From positions 1 through 41,726 of the forward strand of contig NZ_JARJBB010000029.1 of the NCBI RefSeq assembly GCF_029269835.1: a DNA stretch of 41,726 nt. Reading direction: 5' to 3'. The translations under genes were made by a program, and so were the position numbers. Below the pieces are notes generated by a model. The model did not search any database and was not told where the DNA came from. It saw nothing but the letters and a program-made list of their open reading frames with translations. Below, one piece after another: positions 16,925 to 25,752 of the stretch. Positions within the stretch are counted from its first letter, which is position 1; every line of letters begins with the position of its first letter. Source of the DNA: Streptomyces tropicalis. Lineage in GTDB: Bacteria; Actinomycetota; Actinomycetes; Streptomycetales; Streptomycetaceae.

Positions 16925-18475
16925 TCAGCCCATGAACTTCTTGAACTCGTCCGGCAGCTCGAAGTCCTGCCCGCCCTGCTGCGGGAGGCCGAGGGCGCCG
17001 CCAGCCTCGGCGGCCGCGGCGCGCCGGGCGGCCTCCTCCTGCTCCTGCTGCTTGCGCTTCATCGGGTTGCCCGAGCGCTGCTTGCCCTTGGCCTTCTTCG
17101 GCTGCTTCTTGGTCCGGCCGGGTCCGCCGCCCATGCCCGGGATCCCCGGCATGCCGGGCATGCCGCCGCCCTGGGCCATGCGGGACATCATCTTGCGGGC
17201 CTCGAAGAAGCGCTCCACGAGGTTCTTCACGGCGCTGACCTCGACGCCGGAGCCCTTGGCGATACGGGCGCGGCGGGAGCCGTTGATGACCGTCGGGTCC
17301 TGGCGCTCGCCCGGGGTCATCGACTTGATGATGGCGGCCGTGCGGTCGACGTCCCGTTCGTCCAGGTTGTTGATCTGGTCCTTGATCTGGCCCATGCCCG
17401 GGAGCATGCCGAGCAGCTTGGAGATGGAGCCCATCTTGCGGACCTGCTCCATCTGGGACAGGAAGTCGTCGAGCGTGAAGTCCTGGCCCTTCTTGGAGGC
17501 CAGCTTGGAGGCCATCTTCTGGGCCTCGGCCTGGTCGAAGGTCTTCTCCGCCTGCTCGATCAGGGTGAGCAGGTCACCCATGTCGAGGATGCGGGAGGCC
17601 ATCCGGTCCGGGTGGAAGGCGTCGAACTCGTCGAGCTTCTCGCCGTTCGACGCGAACATGATCGGCTTGCCGGTGATCTGCCGGATCGACAGGGCCGCGC
17701 CGCCGCGGGCGTCGCCGTCGAGCTTGGAGAGCACCACGCCGTCGAAGCCGACGCCGTCGCGGAAGGCCTCGGCGGTGTTGACGGCGTCCTGGCCGATCAT
17801 CGCGTCGACCACGAACAGGATCTCGTCGGGCGAGATCGCGTCCCGGATGTCCGCGGCCTGCTGCATCATCTCCTGGTCGATGCCGAGGCGGCCGGCGGTG
17901 TCCACGATCACGATGTCGTGGACCTTGGTCCGCGCGTGGTCGATGGAGTCCTTGGCGACCTTGACCGGGTCGCCGACGCCGTTGCCCGGCTCCGGGGCGT
18001 ACACCGCGACGCCGGCGCGGTCGGCGACGACGGACAGCTGGTTGACGGCGTTGGGGCGCTGGAGGTCGGCGGCGACGAGCAGCGGCGAGTGGCCCTGCTC
18101 CTTGAGCCACCGGGCGAGCTTGCCGGCCAGGGTGGTCTTGCCCGCGCCCTGGAGACCCGCCAGCATGATCACGGTCGGCGGCTGCTTGGCGAACCGCAGG
18201 CGCCGGGTCTCGCCGCCGAGGATGGTGACCAGCTCGTCGTTGACGATCTTCAGGACCTGCTGGGCCGGGTTCAGGGCGCGGGAGACGTCGGCGCCGAGGG
18301 CGCGCTCCTTGACGTTCTTGATGAACGTCCGGACGACGGGCAGCGCCACGTCCGCCTCGAGAAGCGCGATGCGGATCTCGCGTGCGGTGGCGTCGATGTC
18401 CGCCTCGGAGAGCCGTCCCTTGCCGCGCAGGTTCTTGAAGGTCGCTGACAGGCGATCGGAGAGAGTGTCGAACAC
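16925..18475 (-). CDS. ffh: Signal recognition particle GTPase Ffh
   Basis: A 516-residue Ffh, which with the 4.5S-type RNA recognises signal sequences as they emerge from the ribosome and delivers them to FtsY. The N domain (1-90) starts FDTLSDRLSATF. The G domain has G1 GLQGAGKTT at 107-115, DTAGRLG and the TKLD-like SKLDGDARGG. The methionine-rich M domain follows, with the RNA-binding helix around GSRRARIAKGSG. The C-terminal tail has a repeated GMPG-type stretch and a lysine-rich segment. The start is GTG at 18475, matching the known length. Its receptor FtsY is 7.3 kb away in this window. Confidence 0.97.
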   Translation of the reverse strand: MFDTLSDRLSATFKNLRGKGRLSEADIDATAREIRIALLEADVALPVVRTFIKNVKERALGADVSRALNPAQQVLKIVNDELVTILGGETRRLRFAKQPPTVIMLAGLQGAGKTTLAGKLARWLKEQGHSPLLVAADLQRPNAVNQLSVVADRAGVAVYAPEPGNGVGDPVKVAKDSIDHARTKVHDIVIVDTAGRLGIDQEMMQQAADIRDAISPDEILFVVDAMIGQDAVNTAEAFRDGVGFDGVVLSKLDGDARGGAALSIRQITGKPIMFASNGEKLDEFDAFHPDRMASRILDMGDLLTLIEQAEKTFDQAEAQKMASKLASKKGQDFTLDDFLSQMEQVRKMGSISKLLGMLPGMGQIKDQINNLDERDVDRTAAIIKSMTPGERQDPTVINGSRRARIAKGSGVEVSAVKNLVERFFEARKMMSRMAQGGGMPGMPGIPGMGGGPGRTKKQPKKAKGKQRSGNPMKRKQQEQEEAARRAAAAEAGGALGLPQQGGQDFELPDEFKKFMG

Positions 18476-18556
18476 GGCGCTCGCGGTCCTCGGGGTCGGG
18501 GTCGGCTGGGAGAATCGCCCTCCAGGGTATCCCGGCCGCACAAGACCGGGTCACCG

Positions 18557-21040
18557 TCACCCGCGCAGCGTCTCCTCCAGCCGGCGGGCCACGGCGGCCG
18601 CCTCCTCGGAGGGCAGCGGCGGCCCGTCGGGCGCGGTGACGTAGAACGCGTCGACGGCGTTGGCGCCCAGGGTGGACGCGTGGGCGCTGCGCACCCGGAC
18701 CTTGGCGTCCTCCAGGGCCCGTCCGATGCGGAACAGCAGTCCCGGCGCGTCCTGCGCACGGACCTCGATCACGGTGGCGTGCCGGGAGGCGGCCGGGGCG
18801 ACGGACACGCGGGCGGGCGGTGCCACGACGCCCCGCCGCCGCGGGTAGGCGGCGTCCCGCTCGGCCAGGCGGCCGGCGATGTCGAGGGAGCCGTCGAGGG
18901 CGCGGACCAGGTCGGCGCGCAGCCGGCTCGCCTGCGGCAGGGAGCCGTACTCGGCGGCGACCCGCCAGTCGAGCAGCAGCACGCTGCCCTCGTCGACGGT
19001 GTGCGGCAGGTCCAGGGCCCGCAGCTCGGCCGTGCGGACGGTCAGCCGGTGCAGGGCGAGGACGCCGGCCACCGACGGCAGCACGCCCGGCTGGTCGGGT
19101 ACGGCGATGAGCAGCTCCACGCCGAGGGGCTCGGGCCGCTGCGCGTCCGGGGTGTCGGGGCCGGGCGGGTCGGCGGGGCCGTCGGGCACGGGCGGCTCGG
19201 CCTGTGCCCGCAGTGTCAGGACGGGGCCGCCGGTGCGGTGCGCCTCGAGGGCGAGCCGCTCCTGCTCGGCGGTGGGTGCGGCGTCGGGGGCGGGCGCCTC
19301 GGGGATCTCTCCGGCGAGGACCGCGGACACCCGCCGCACGAGGTCGGCGACGAGGGAGCCGCGCCAGGACGACCAGGCGGCCGGGCCGGTGGCCAGGGCG
19401 TCCGCCTCGGTCAGGGCGTGCAGCAGCTCCAGGGTGCTCTGGGTGCCGACGGCCTCGGCGACCGCGCGGACGGTGACCGGGTCGTCGAGGTCGCGCCGGG
19501 TGGCGGTCTCGACGAGCAGCAGGTGGTGGCGGACGAGCGAGGCGACGACGGTCACGTCGGCGCGGTCGAAGCCGATGCGGGAGGCCACGTCCCGGGCGAT
19601 GATCTCGCCGGCGGCGCTGTGGTCGCCGGGCCAGCCCTTGCCGATGTCGTGGAGCAGCGCGGCGACGAGGAGCAGGTCGGGGCGGCCGACCCGGCGGGTC
19701 AGCTCGGAGGCGCGGACGGCGGTCTCGATCAGGTGGCGGTCGACGGTCCACAGGTGCACGGCGTTGCGCTGCGGACGGCAGCGCACCCGTTCCCAGTCGG
19801 GCAGCAGGCGGGTGATCAGGCCCTCGGCCTCCAGCGCCTCCCACACCTCGACGGTCGGGCGGCCGGAGCCGAGCAGGGTGACGAGCTGCTCGCGGGCCTC
19901 GGCGGGCCACGGGGCGGGCAGCGGGCGGACGGTCGCCGCCAGGCGGCGCACGGCGTGCAGGGAGAGCGGCAGGCCGGCCTGCGCGGCGGCCGCCGCGGCG
20001 CGGAGCGGGAGCACGGGGTCGCGGTCGGGCCGCGCGGCGCGGGCGAGCACCACCTCGCCGTCCTGCTCGACGACGCCCTCGGCGAGCGGCGACCGCTCGG
20101 GGGCGGGTTTGCCGCCGCCCAGCATGGCGCGCAGGCGGGGACGGACGGACCGCGAGCGCAGCACGCGGCCCACCTCGCGCCAGGTGACGTCGCCGGCGTA
20201 CGCGATCACGCGGGCCGCCTCGTAGACCTGGCGCAGCAGGGTGTCGGCGTCGAGCAGGCCCAGCTCGGCGGCGACCTGGTCCTGTTCCTGGAGGGCGAGC
20301 CGGTCGGTGGCGCGGCCGGTGGCCAGGTGCAGCGCGTCGCGGACGTCGAGCAGCCGGCGCCGGGCGTCGGCGAGGCCCTCGCGGGGGGCGTCGGCGAGCC
20401 AGGAGGCGGCGACGGCGCGCAGGGCGGTGGCGTCGCGGAGTCCGCCGCGGGCCTCCTTCAGGTCCGGCTCCAGCAGGTACTGCAGCTCGCCCTGGCGTTC
20501 GGCGCGGTCGGCGCACAGCTCCTGGAGTTCGGGCAGTCGCTTGGGGGCCTGGTTGCGCCAGTCGGCGAGGACCGCGGTGCGCAGTCCGGCGGTCAGCCCG
20601 GGATCGCCCGCGAGGTGCCGGGCGTCGAGCAGGCCGAGCTGGACCTTGAGGTCGTCGGCGGCGGTGCGCCGGGCCTCGGCCGGGGTGCGCACGGAGTGGT
20701 CGAGGGCGAGGCCGAGGTCCCAGACCGGGTACCAGAGGCGGTCGGCCAGCGCGGCGACGGCGGCGCCGTCCGCGTCGTCGTGCAGCAGGAGCAGGTCGAG
20801 GTCGCTGCGCGGGGACAGCTCGCCGCGGCCGTAGCCGCCGACGGCGACGAGGGACACCCCGCGCAGCGGGCCGGCCACGGTCGTGAACATGCCGGACAGC
20901 CAGTCGTCGGTGAGTCCGGCGAGGGCGGTACGGCGCGGCGGCCCGGACCGCGTCCCCTCGGTGAGGAGGCGCAGCCGGGCCGCCGCGTAGCCGCTGGGTC
21001 CCGATTCCTCTGCTTCGGTCCGCACATTCGTACCCGTCAC
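18557..21040 (-). CDS. glnD: PII nucleotidyltransferase GlnD
   Basis: An 827-residue GlnD. In enterobacteria GlnD uridylylates PII under nitrogen limitation; in Streptomyces the enzyme adenylylates GlnK. The nucleotidyltransferase site is VGGYGRGELSPRSDLDLLLL (about 67-86). The HD hydrolase domain has LLHDIGKG (H464-D465). Two ACT domains at the C-terminus bind glutamine (IAVPDQPGVLPSVAGVL and EVRAQDAPGLLFRIGRAL). The upstream-most start in the frame is a GTG at 21040, 26 bases after glnK; a second GTG five codons later is possible. It is the third gene of amtB-glnK-glnD. Confidence 0.95.
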   Translation of the reverse strand: MTGTNVRTEAEESGPSGYAAARLRLLTEGTRSGPPRRTALAGLTDDWLSGMFTTVAGPLRGVSLVAVGGYGRGELSPRSDLDLLLLHDDADGAAVAALADRLWYPVWDLGLALDHSVRTPAEARRTAADDLKVQLGLLDARHLAGDPGLTAGLRTAVLADWRNQAPKRLPELQELCADRAERQGELQYLLEPDLKEARGGLRDATALRAVAASWLADAPREGLADARRRLLDVRDALHLATGRATDRLALQEQDQVAAELGLLDADTLLRQVYEAARVIAYAGDVTWREVGRVLRSRSVRPRLRAMLGGGKPAPERSPLAEGVVEQDGEVVLARAARPDRDPVLPLRAAAAAAQAGLPLSLHAVRRLAATVRPLPAPWPAEAREQLVTLLGSGRPTVEVWEALEAEGLITRLLPDWERVRCRPQRNAVHLWTVDRHLIETAVRASELTRRVGRPDLLLVAALLHDIGKGWPGDHSAAGEIIARDVASRIGFDRADVTVVASLVRHHLLLVETATRRDLDDPVTVRAVAEAVGTQSTLELLHALTEADALATGPAAWSSWRGSLVADLVRRVSAVLAGEIPEAPAPDAAPTAEQERLALEAHRTGGPVLTLRAQAEPPVPDGPADPPGPDTPDAQRPEPLGVELLIAVPDQPGVLPSVAGVLALHRLTVRTAELRALDLPHTVDEGSVLLLDWRVAAEYGSLPQASRLRADLVRALDGSLDIAGRLAERDAAYPRRRGVVAPPARVSVAPAASRHATVIEVRAQDAPGLLFRIGRALEDAKVRVRSAHASTLGANAVDAFYVTAPDGPPLPSEEAAAVARRLEETLRG

Positions 21041-21066
21041 CCAGCGACTCCTGTCCTTGCTGCTGT

Positions 21067-21405
21067 TCAGAGCGCGTCCGGGCCGCGCTCGCCGGTCCGG
21101 ACCCGGACCGCCGTCTCGACCGGCAGGGACCAGACCTTGCCGTCACCGATCTTGCCCGTCCGGGCCGCCTTCACCACCACGTCGATGAGCTGATCGGCGT
21201 CGTCGTCCTCGGCCAGCACCTCGATGCGGATCTTCGGTACCAGGTCGACGGTGTACTCGGCCCCGCGGTAGACCTCGGTGTGGCCCCGCTGCCGGCCGTA
21301 GCCGCTCGCCTCGGTGACGGTCAGGCCGTGCACGCCGAACGCCTGCAGGGCCTCCTTGATCTCGTCGAGCCGGTGCGGCTTCACGACGGCGGTGATGAGC
21401 TTCAT
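21067..21405 (-). CDS. glnK: PII signal-transduction protein GlnK/GlnB
   Basis: A 112-residue PII protein, a trimeric sensor of 2-oxoglutarate, ATP and ADP that controls ammonium uptake by binding AmtB. The T-loop is intact with Tyr51 in HTEVYRGAEYTVDLVPK, the residue modified by GlnD. The Walker-like B-loop TGKIGDGKVW and the N-terminal MKLITAVVKPHRLDEIKEAL are typical. The ATG overlaps the amtB stop by two bases, so translation is coupled. In Streptomyces this copy, linked to amtB, is called GlnK. Confidence 0.97.
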   Translation of the reverse strand: MKLITAVVKPHRLDEIKEALQAFGVHGLTVTEASGYGRQRGHTEVYRGAEYTVDLVPKIRIEVLAEDDDADQLIDVVVKAARTGKIGDGKVWSLPVETAVRVRTGERGPDAL

Positions 21406-22742
21406 GCATCCACCTTCCGGTTCTGCGCGGCGGTCGGGGCCGCGGCGGCGAGGGATCCGATGACGCCGCCGCCGGCGCCGCTGAAGTCGTATGCGGTCTC
21501 GGCGTGCTCGGCCTGGTCGATGCCGGAGACCTCCTCGTCCTCGGGAACCCGCATCCCGACGGTCCTGTCGAGGAGGAAGGCGAGGACCGCGGAGACGATC
21601 AGTGAGTAGGCCAGGACCGCGAAGACGCCGGCGCACTGCTTCCAGAACTGGTCGAGGCCGCCGCCGTAGAAGAGGCCCTTGACGTCGGACTGGCCCTTGC
21701 CGCTGGCGAAGAGGCCGATCAGCAGGGAGCCGAGGATGCCGCCGACCATGTGGACGCCGACGACGTCGAGGGAGTCGTCGTAGCCGAAGCGGTACTTCAG
21801 GCCCACGGCCATGGCGCACAGGACGCCGGCGATCGCGCCGACCGCGATCGCGCCCAGCGGGGAGACGGCGCCGCCGGACGGGGTGATCGCGACCAGTCCG
21901 GCGACCGCGCCGGAGGCGGCGCCCAGGGTGGTGCACGCGCCGTGCCGGATCTTCTCGTAGGCGAGCCAGGCGAGCATGGCGGCGGCGGTGGCGACCTGGG
22001 TGTTGACGAACATCAGCGGGCCGACGCCGTCGTCGTTGCCGAGCCAGGAGCCGGCGTTGAAGCCGAACCAGCCGAACCACAGCAGCCCGGCGCCGAGCAT
22101 GACCAGCGGGAGGCTGTGCGGGCGCATCGGGTCCTTCTTGAAGCCGACCCGCTTGCCGATGACGAGGATGACGCCGAGCGCGGCCGCACCGGCGTTGATG
22201 TGGACCGCGGTGCCGCCGGCGAAGTCGATGACGCCGAGCTTGTAGGCCCAGCCACCGGTGCCCCAGACCCAGTGGGCGACCGGGAAGTACACGATCGTGA
22301 CCCACAGCACCAGGAAGAGGGACCAGGCGCTGAACTTGACGCGGTCGGCCAGCGCACCGCTGATCAGCGCCGGGGTGATGATCGCGAACATCAGCTGGAA
22401 GACGGCGAAGACGAAGACCGGAATGGTGTATCCGGGCCAGAGCTCCGTCTTCCCGATGCCGCTGAATCCGACGTAGTCGGAGGTCCAGCCGATCAGGGAG
22501 CCCTTGTCCGTGCCGAAGGCCAGCGAGAAGCCGTACAGGACCCACAGCACGGTCACGATGCCCAGGCTGATGAAGCTCATCATCAGCATGTTCAGCGTGC
22601 TCTTGACGCGGACCATGCCTCCGTAGAAGAAGGCCAGGCCCGGGGTCATCAGCATCACCAGGGCGGAACAGATCAGCATGAAGCCTGTGTTCGCGGACGA
22701 CAGCTTGGGTGCGTCCGCCGCAAGCATGATGGCTGGTGCCAT
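21402..22742 (-). CDS. amtB: Ammonium transporter AmtB
   Basis: A 446-residue Amt/Rh-type channel with 11 predicted membrane helices. The pore histidine pair appears at H181 (GGTAVHINAGAAALG) and H331 (VVGVHMVGGILGS). The C-terminal cytoplasmic tail, which contacts GlnK, includes DEEVSGIDQAEHAETAYDF, the usual Amt signature. The ATG at 22742 follows a GAGGAG ribosome-binding site. It is the first gene of amtB-glnK-glnD. The upstream region contains a GlnR-type operator, which fits induction under nitrogen limitation. Confidence 0.97.
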   Translation of the reverse strand: MAPAIMLAADAPKLSSANTGFMLICSALVMLMTPGLAFFYGGMVRVKSTLNMLMMSFISLGIVTVLWVLYGFSLAFGTDKGSLIGWTSDYVGFSGIGKTELWPGYTIPVFVFAVFQLMFAIITPALISGALADRVKFSAWSLFLVLWVTIVYFPVAHWVWGTGGWAYKLGVIDFAGGTAVHINAGAAALGVILVIGKRVGFKKDPMRPHSLPLVMLGAGLLWFGWFGFNAGSWLGNDDGVGPLMFVNTQVATAAAMLAWLAYEKIRHGACTTLGAASGAVAGLVAITPSGGAVSPLGAIAVGAIAGVLCAMAVGLKYRFGYDDSLDVVGVHMVGGILGSLLIGLFASGKGQSDVKGLFYGGGLDQFWKQCAGVFAVLAYSLIVSAVLAFLLDRTVGMRVPEDEEVSGIDQAEHAETAYDFSGAGGGVIGSLAAAAPTAAQNRKVDA

Positions 22743-22845
22743 CGGCGTCTCCTCGTCGGTTGGTACGGCCCCGTGCGGGCGAAGCCTGAGCGGTCCGGAG
22801 GTGGAGGGGTGGGCCGGTTATGCGCCATGAGATTGACGCAGCGCC

Positions 22846-22883
22846 GTTTCGGTCGACGCCCCTCGTTGTTTCGCCGCAGTGAC
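22846..22883 (-). promoter_or_regulatory. GlnR box upstream of amtB
   Basis: On the minus strand, GTCAC (22883-22879), GAAAC (22872-22868), a degenerate GGGCG (22861-22857) and GAAAC (22850-22846) are each separated by exactly six bases. This follows the Streptomyces GlnR consensus gTnAc-n6-GaAAc repeated twice. A further GTAAC lies at 22903-22899 but is two bases out of register. GlnR activates amtB in S. coelicolor. Confidence 0.75.
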
Positions 22884-23008
22884 GAAGACGCCCTGTGTGT
22901 TACGCATGGATGAACGGCGGGACACGCCGCCGCAGGCGGACATGGACCGGCCGCGGCGGCCTTCCGATGACCTGGCATGGGGGAGCCGAGTCGGGCAGTT
23001 CGGGAGGG

Positions 23009-23022
23009 CCGGCCGCGGCCGG
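23009..23022 (-). terminator. Possible nsdA terminator
   Basis: A perfect self-complementary CCGGCCGCGGCCGG begins 11 bases after the nsdA stop. It is short, so the call is moderate. Confidence 0.4.
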
Positions 23023-23032
23023 GGTCGGTGGG

Positions 23033-24517
23033 TCAGACCGCCTCGGCGGTCTCGGGCAGCTCGACGGCGAGCCGCTCGGTCAGGTCGACGATCTCGCCCA
23101 GGTCGCCGAAGTCGCGGGCGGCGTTGTCGACGGTCTTGCGGATGCGGGTGTTCACCCGCTCGGAGCGGACCTTCTTGGCGATCTGCATGGCCTGCACGGC
23201 GTAGGTCGTGCTCTGCTCGGGCTCGCGCCGGAGCAGGTGGACGGTGGCCATGCCGATGAGGTTGAGCGCGTACGACCGCTGGTGCTCCTCGTCCTCCGCG
23301 AACAGGAGCACGGCCTTCTCCATCAGCGGCTCGGCGAGCGAGGCGTAGGTGGGGCTGCGGCCGGCCACGTAGGCGAGGTCGCGGTAGGAGTGGGAGTTCT
23401 CGCCGTACAGCTCGGCCTCGGAGAAGAAGCGGATCCAGTCCGGGTCCGGCTCGTCCCAGTCGCCGGCGTCGGTGAAGGAGTCCTCCGCCATCCGCACCGC
23501 ACGCTTGCAGCGGCCGGGCTGGCCCATGTTGGCGTAGGCGCGCGCCTCCATCGCATACAGCATCGACTGGGTGCGCGGGCTCGCGCAGTCCCGGCTGCCG
23601 TACTGCGCGAGGTGGATGAGCTCCAGCGCGTCCTCGGGGCGGCCCAGGTGGATCATCTGGCGGCTCATGCTGGACAGCACGTAGGAGCCGAGCGGCTTGT
23701 CCCCGGCCTCCTTGGCCGCGTGCAGGGCGAGCACGAAATACTTCTGGGCGGTGGGCTGGAGCCCGACGTCGTAACTCATCCAGCCGGCCAGCTCGGCCAG
23801 TTCCGCGGCGACCTTGAACAACCGGCGGGCGGTGGAGTCGGGCTGGGACTCCTGGAGGAGGTCCGTCACCTCGTGGAGCTGGCCGACGACGGCCTTGCGG
23901 CGCAGCCCGCCGCCGCACTGGGCGTCCCACTGCCGGAACATCACGGTGGTGGACTCCAGCAGCTCCAGCTCGGGCCGGGACAGCCGGCCGGGGCGGCGGG
24001 ACGCGGACGGCGACTCGGGCTCCCGCAGCGGGGCCGGGGGTGCGGGCACCAGCCAGCGCTGCAGCGGCTCGATGAGGGTCGGGCCCGCGGACAGCGCCAG
24101 CGAGCTGCCGAGGAAGCCGCGCCGCGCCAGCATCAGGTCGCTGCGCGAGAACTCGCCGAGCAGGGCCACGGTCTGTGGGCCCGTCCACGGCAGGTCGACG
24201 CCGGTCGTGGAGGGCGACTGGCGCGCGGTGCGCAGACCGAGGTCCTCCACCGACACGACGCAGCCGAAACGCTCGGAGAACAGCTCCGACAGGATCCTGG
24301 GGATCGGCTCGCGCGGATTCTCCCCGTCCAGCCAGCGCCGTACGCGCGAGGTGTCGGTGGAGATGTGGTTGGCGCCCAACTGGCGGGCCCTGCGGTTGAC
24401 CTGGCGGGCCAGCTCGCCCTTGGACCAGCCGCTGCGCACGAACCAGGAGGTGAGCAGCTCGTTGGGGCGCTTGTCCACGCTCGCAGTGCTCGTACCGCCA
24501 CCGCCGTTGCCGCTCAC
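23033..24517 (-). CDS. nsdA: Differentiation and antibiotic-production repressor NsdA
   Basis: A 494-residue protein matching NsdA, a negative regulator of sporulation and antibiotic production in S. coelicolor; its gene also lies beside amtB there. The N-terminal portion has a helix-turn-helix-like segment (RSGWSKGELARQVNRRARQL and DTSRVRRWLDGENP, about 28-68). The rest is alpha-helical with tetratricopeptide-like repeats (for example QTVALLGEFSRSDLMLARRG, then YVLSSMSRQMIHLGRPEDAL). I placed the start at the GTG at 24517 because a G-rich ribosome-binding site lies seven bases upstream; an open stretch of 15 codons precedes it. A TAGGAT on the minus strand at 24692-24687 could be a -10 box, without a clear -35. 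Confidence 0.88.
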   Translation of the reverse strand: MSGNGGGGTSTASVDKRPNELLTSWFVRSGWSKGELARQVNRRARQLGANHISTDTSRVRRWLDGENPREPIPRILSELFSERFGCVVSVEDLGLRTARQSPSTTGVDLPWTGPQTVALLGEFSRSDLMLARRGFLGSSLALSAGPTLIEPLQRWLVPAPPAPLREPESPSASRRPGRLSRPELELLESTTVMFRQWDAQCGGGLRRKAVVGQLHEVTDLLQESQPDSTARRLFKVAAELAELAGWMSYDVGLQPTAQKYFVLALHAAKEAGDKPLGSYVLSSMSRQMIHLGRPEDALELIHLAQYGSRDCASPRTQSMLYAMEARAYANMGQPGRCKRAVRMAEDSFTDAGDWDEPDPDWIRFFSEAELYGENSHSYRDLAYVAGRSPTYASLAEPLMEKAVLLFAEDEEHQRSYALNLIGMATVHLLRREPEQSTTYAVQAMQIAKKVRSERVNTRIRKTVDNAARDFGDLGEIVDLTERLAVELPETAEAV

Positions 24518-24964
24518 TGGAACGCCCCCATTCCTGAGACCACTTGCCGCCGAGTGCGCCAAGCCCTAACAGAATGCCGGTCGGCACGACTTCCGTCCGC
24601 CGCTTCTCACCCTTCGAACGGACTGCCGCCTTGCCTCCGGCATACCCACGAGTGGATGTGCCCCCAGGACTCGCACACTCACAGTAATCCTACGATCACC
24701 CGCCCAGCCACGGCGATCCCTGAAACGCCACCATTCGCCACCCCATCGAATGAACTCTCGGTGGCCCCGGCGCGATTCACTTGACACAGGACGAGAACGA
24801 GCTGGCGGAGGGGTGCGCGCGAGGGCGTGCACGGTCGGGCGCACCACCTGGGGGACCTCCGGGCGCCACTCGGTCCCGGTGGAACCCGGGAGGATCCGGG
24901 AACCGAGAGTGATGATCCGCACGCGCCTCGTAACCATCGAGACGCCGGACCCGTTGGAGGGGGC
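24518..24964. promoter_or_regulatory. 447-base divergent region between nsdA and the PrimPol-like gene
   Basis: The middle portion (about 24620-24760) is less G+C rich and should hold the nsdA promoter; the minus strand carries a TAGGAT -10-like hexamer at 24692-24687. On the plus strand a perfect TTGACA lies at 24781-24786, but no -10 box follows at the right spacing. No gene is evident. Confidence 0.4.
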
Positions 24965-25627
24965 ATGGGCTTCACGATCGGCGGCATGCGCGACAACCGC
25001 TCCGGCACGCGGCGGCGCGGACGGTCGTTGCGCTCCACGGAGTGCACGGCGGTGGCCGAGTACACCGGACTCTGGGGCTGGGACGTGGCGCGGGGCGCGC
25101 GGGCCGTCGGCGGCGCCTGCTCCTGCGGCCGCACCGCCTGCCCCGCGCCGGGCGCCCACCCCCTGGAGTTCGCGCCCGAGATCCCGGCCGGCGCCACGCT
25201 CGACGAGGTGGGCCGTGCCTGGGCGGACATGCCCGGGGCCGCGGTCATGCTGGCGGTCGGGCGGTCCTTCGACGTGATCGAGGTCGCCGAACCGGCGGGC
25301 CGCAGGGCGCTGGCCCGGCTGGAGCGCATGGGGCTCCCCCTCGGCCCGGTCACGGCGACCCCGGACGGCCGCGCGCAGTTCTTCGTCGCCCCCGGCGCCG
25401 CCGCCGAGCTGACCGACCTGCTCTACCGCATGGGCTGGGACGACCCCGACGCCCTCGACCTGCGCGGGCTCGGCGCCGGGACGCACATCACGGCCCCGCC
25501 GTCCGACCGCGGCGGCCTCGGCCCGGCGCGCTGGCTGCGCCCGCCGGCCCTGGAGTCGGCCCAGCCGCCGGAGGCCCGGCTGCTGCTGGGCACACTGGCG
25601 TACGTGGCCCACCGCTCCCGCGCCTGA
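24965..25627 (+). CDS. PrimPol-like (bifunctional DNA primase/polymerase N-terminal domain) protein
   Basis: A 220-residue protein resembling the N-terminal domain of archaeo-eukaryotic-type bifunctional primase-polymerases, standing alone without a helicase domain. Features include WGWDVARGAR, the cysteine cluster CSCGRTACPAPGAHPLEF (about 57-73), which may bind zinc, an acidic FDVIEVAEP, and a C-terminal GAGTHITAPPS. Family members need two close acidic residues for catalysis; here only D and E in DVIE are evident, so activity is uncertain. The ATG at 24965 follows GGAGGGGG. It faces away from nsdA and converges on ftsY behind a long hairpin. Such stand-alone copies recur next to ftsY in Streptomyces chromosomes, as far as I know. 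Confidence 0.75.
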   Translation: MGFTIGGMRDNRSGTRRRGRSLRSTECTAVAEYTGLWGWDVARGARAVGGACSCGRTACPAPGAHPLEFAPEIPAGATLDEVGRAWADMPGAAVMLAVGRSFDVIEVAEPAGRRALARLERMGLPLGPVTATPDGRAQFFVAPGAAAELTDLLYRMGWDDPDALDLRGLGAGTHITAPPSDRGGLGPARWLRPPALESAQPPEARLLLGTLAYVAHRSRA

Positions 25628-25692
25628 CCCCGCCCCCGGCCGCCACCGCTCCGCCCACCCCTCGCATCCCCCGCGCCCCCGCGGCGGTACGA

Positions 25693-25737
25693 CGACGGCG
25701 CCCGTCCCCGGCACATCTCCGGGGGCGGGCGCCGTCG
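25693..25737. terminator. Bidirectional terminator between PrimPol-like gene and ftsY
   Basis: Arms at 25693-25711 and 25719-25737 pair over 19 positions with one G-T pair and a 7-base loop. It sits between two converging stop codons, so it can serve both genes. Confidence 0.8.
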
Positions 25738-25752
25738 CAGGGGCGCCGTCGG

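Noticed and set aside
17574..21146. A 1190-codon open frame on the minus strand
   Set aside because: It is an out-of-frame shadow of glnD and ffh, rich in arginine and proline, with no domain.
24781..24786. A perfect TTGACA ahead of the PrimPol-like gene
   Set aside because: No TANNNT hexamer follows at 16-19 bases, so a promoter is not supported.
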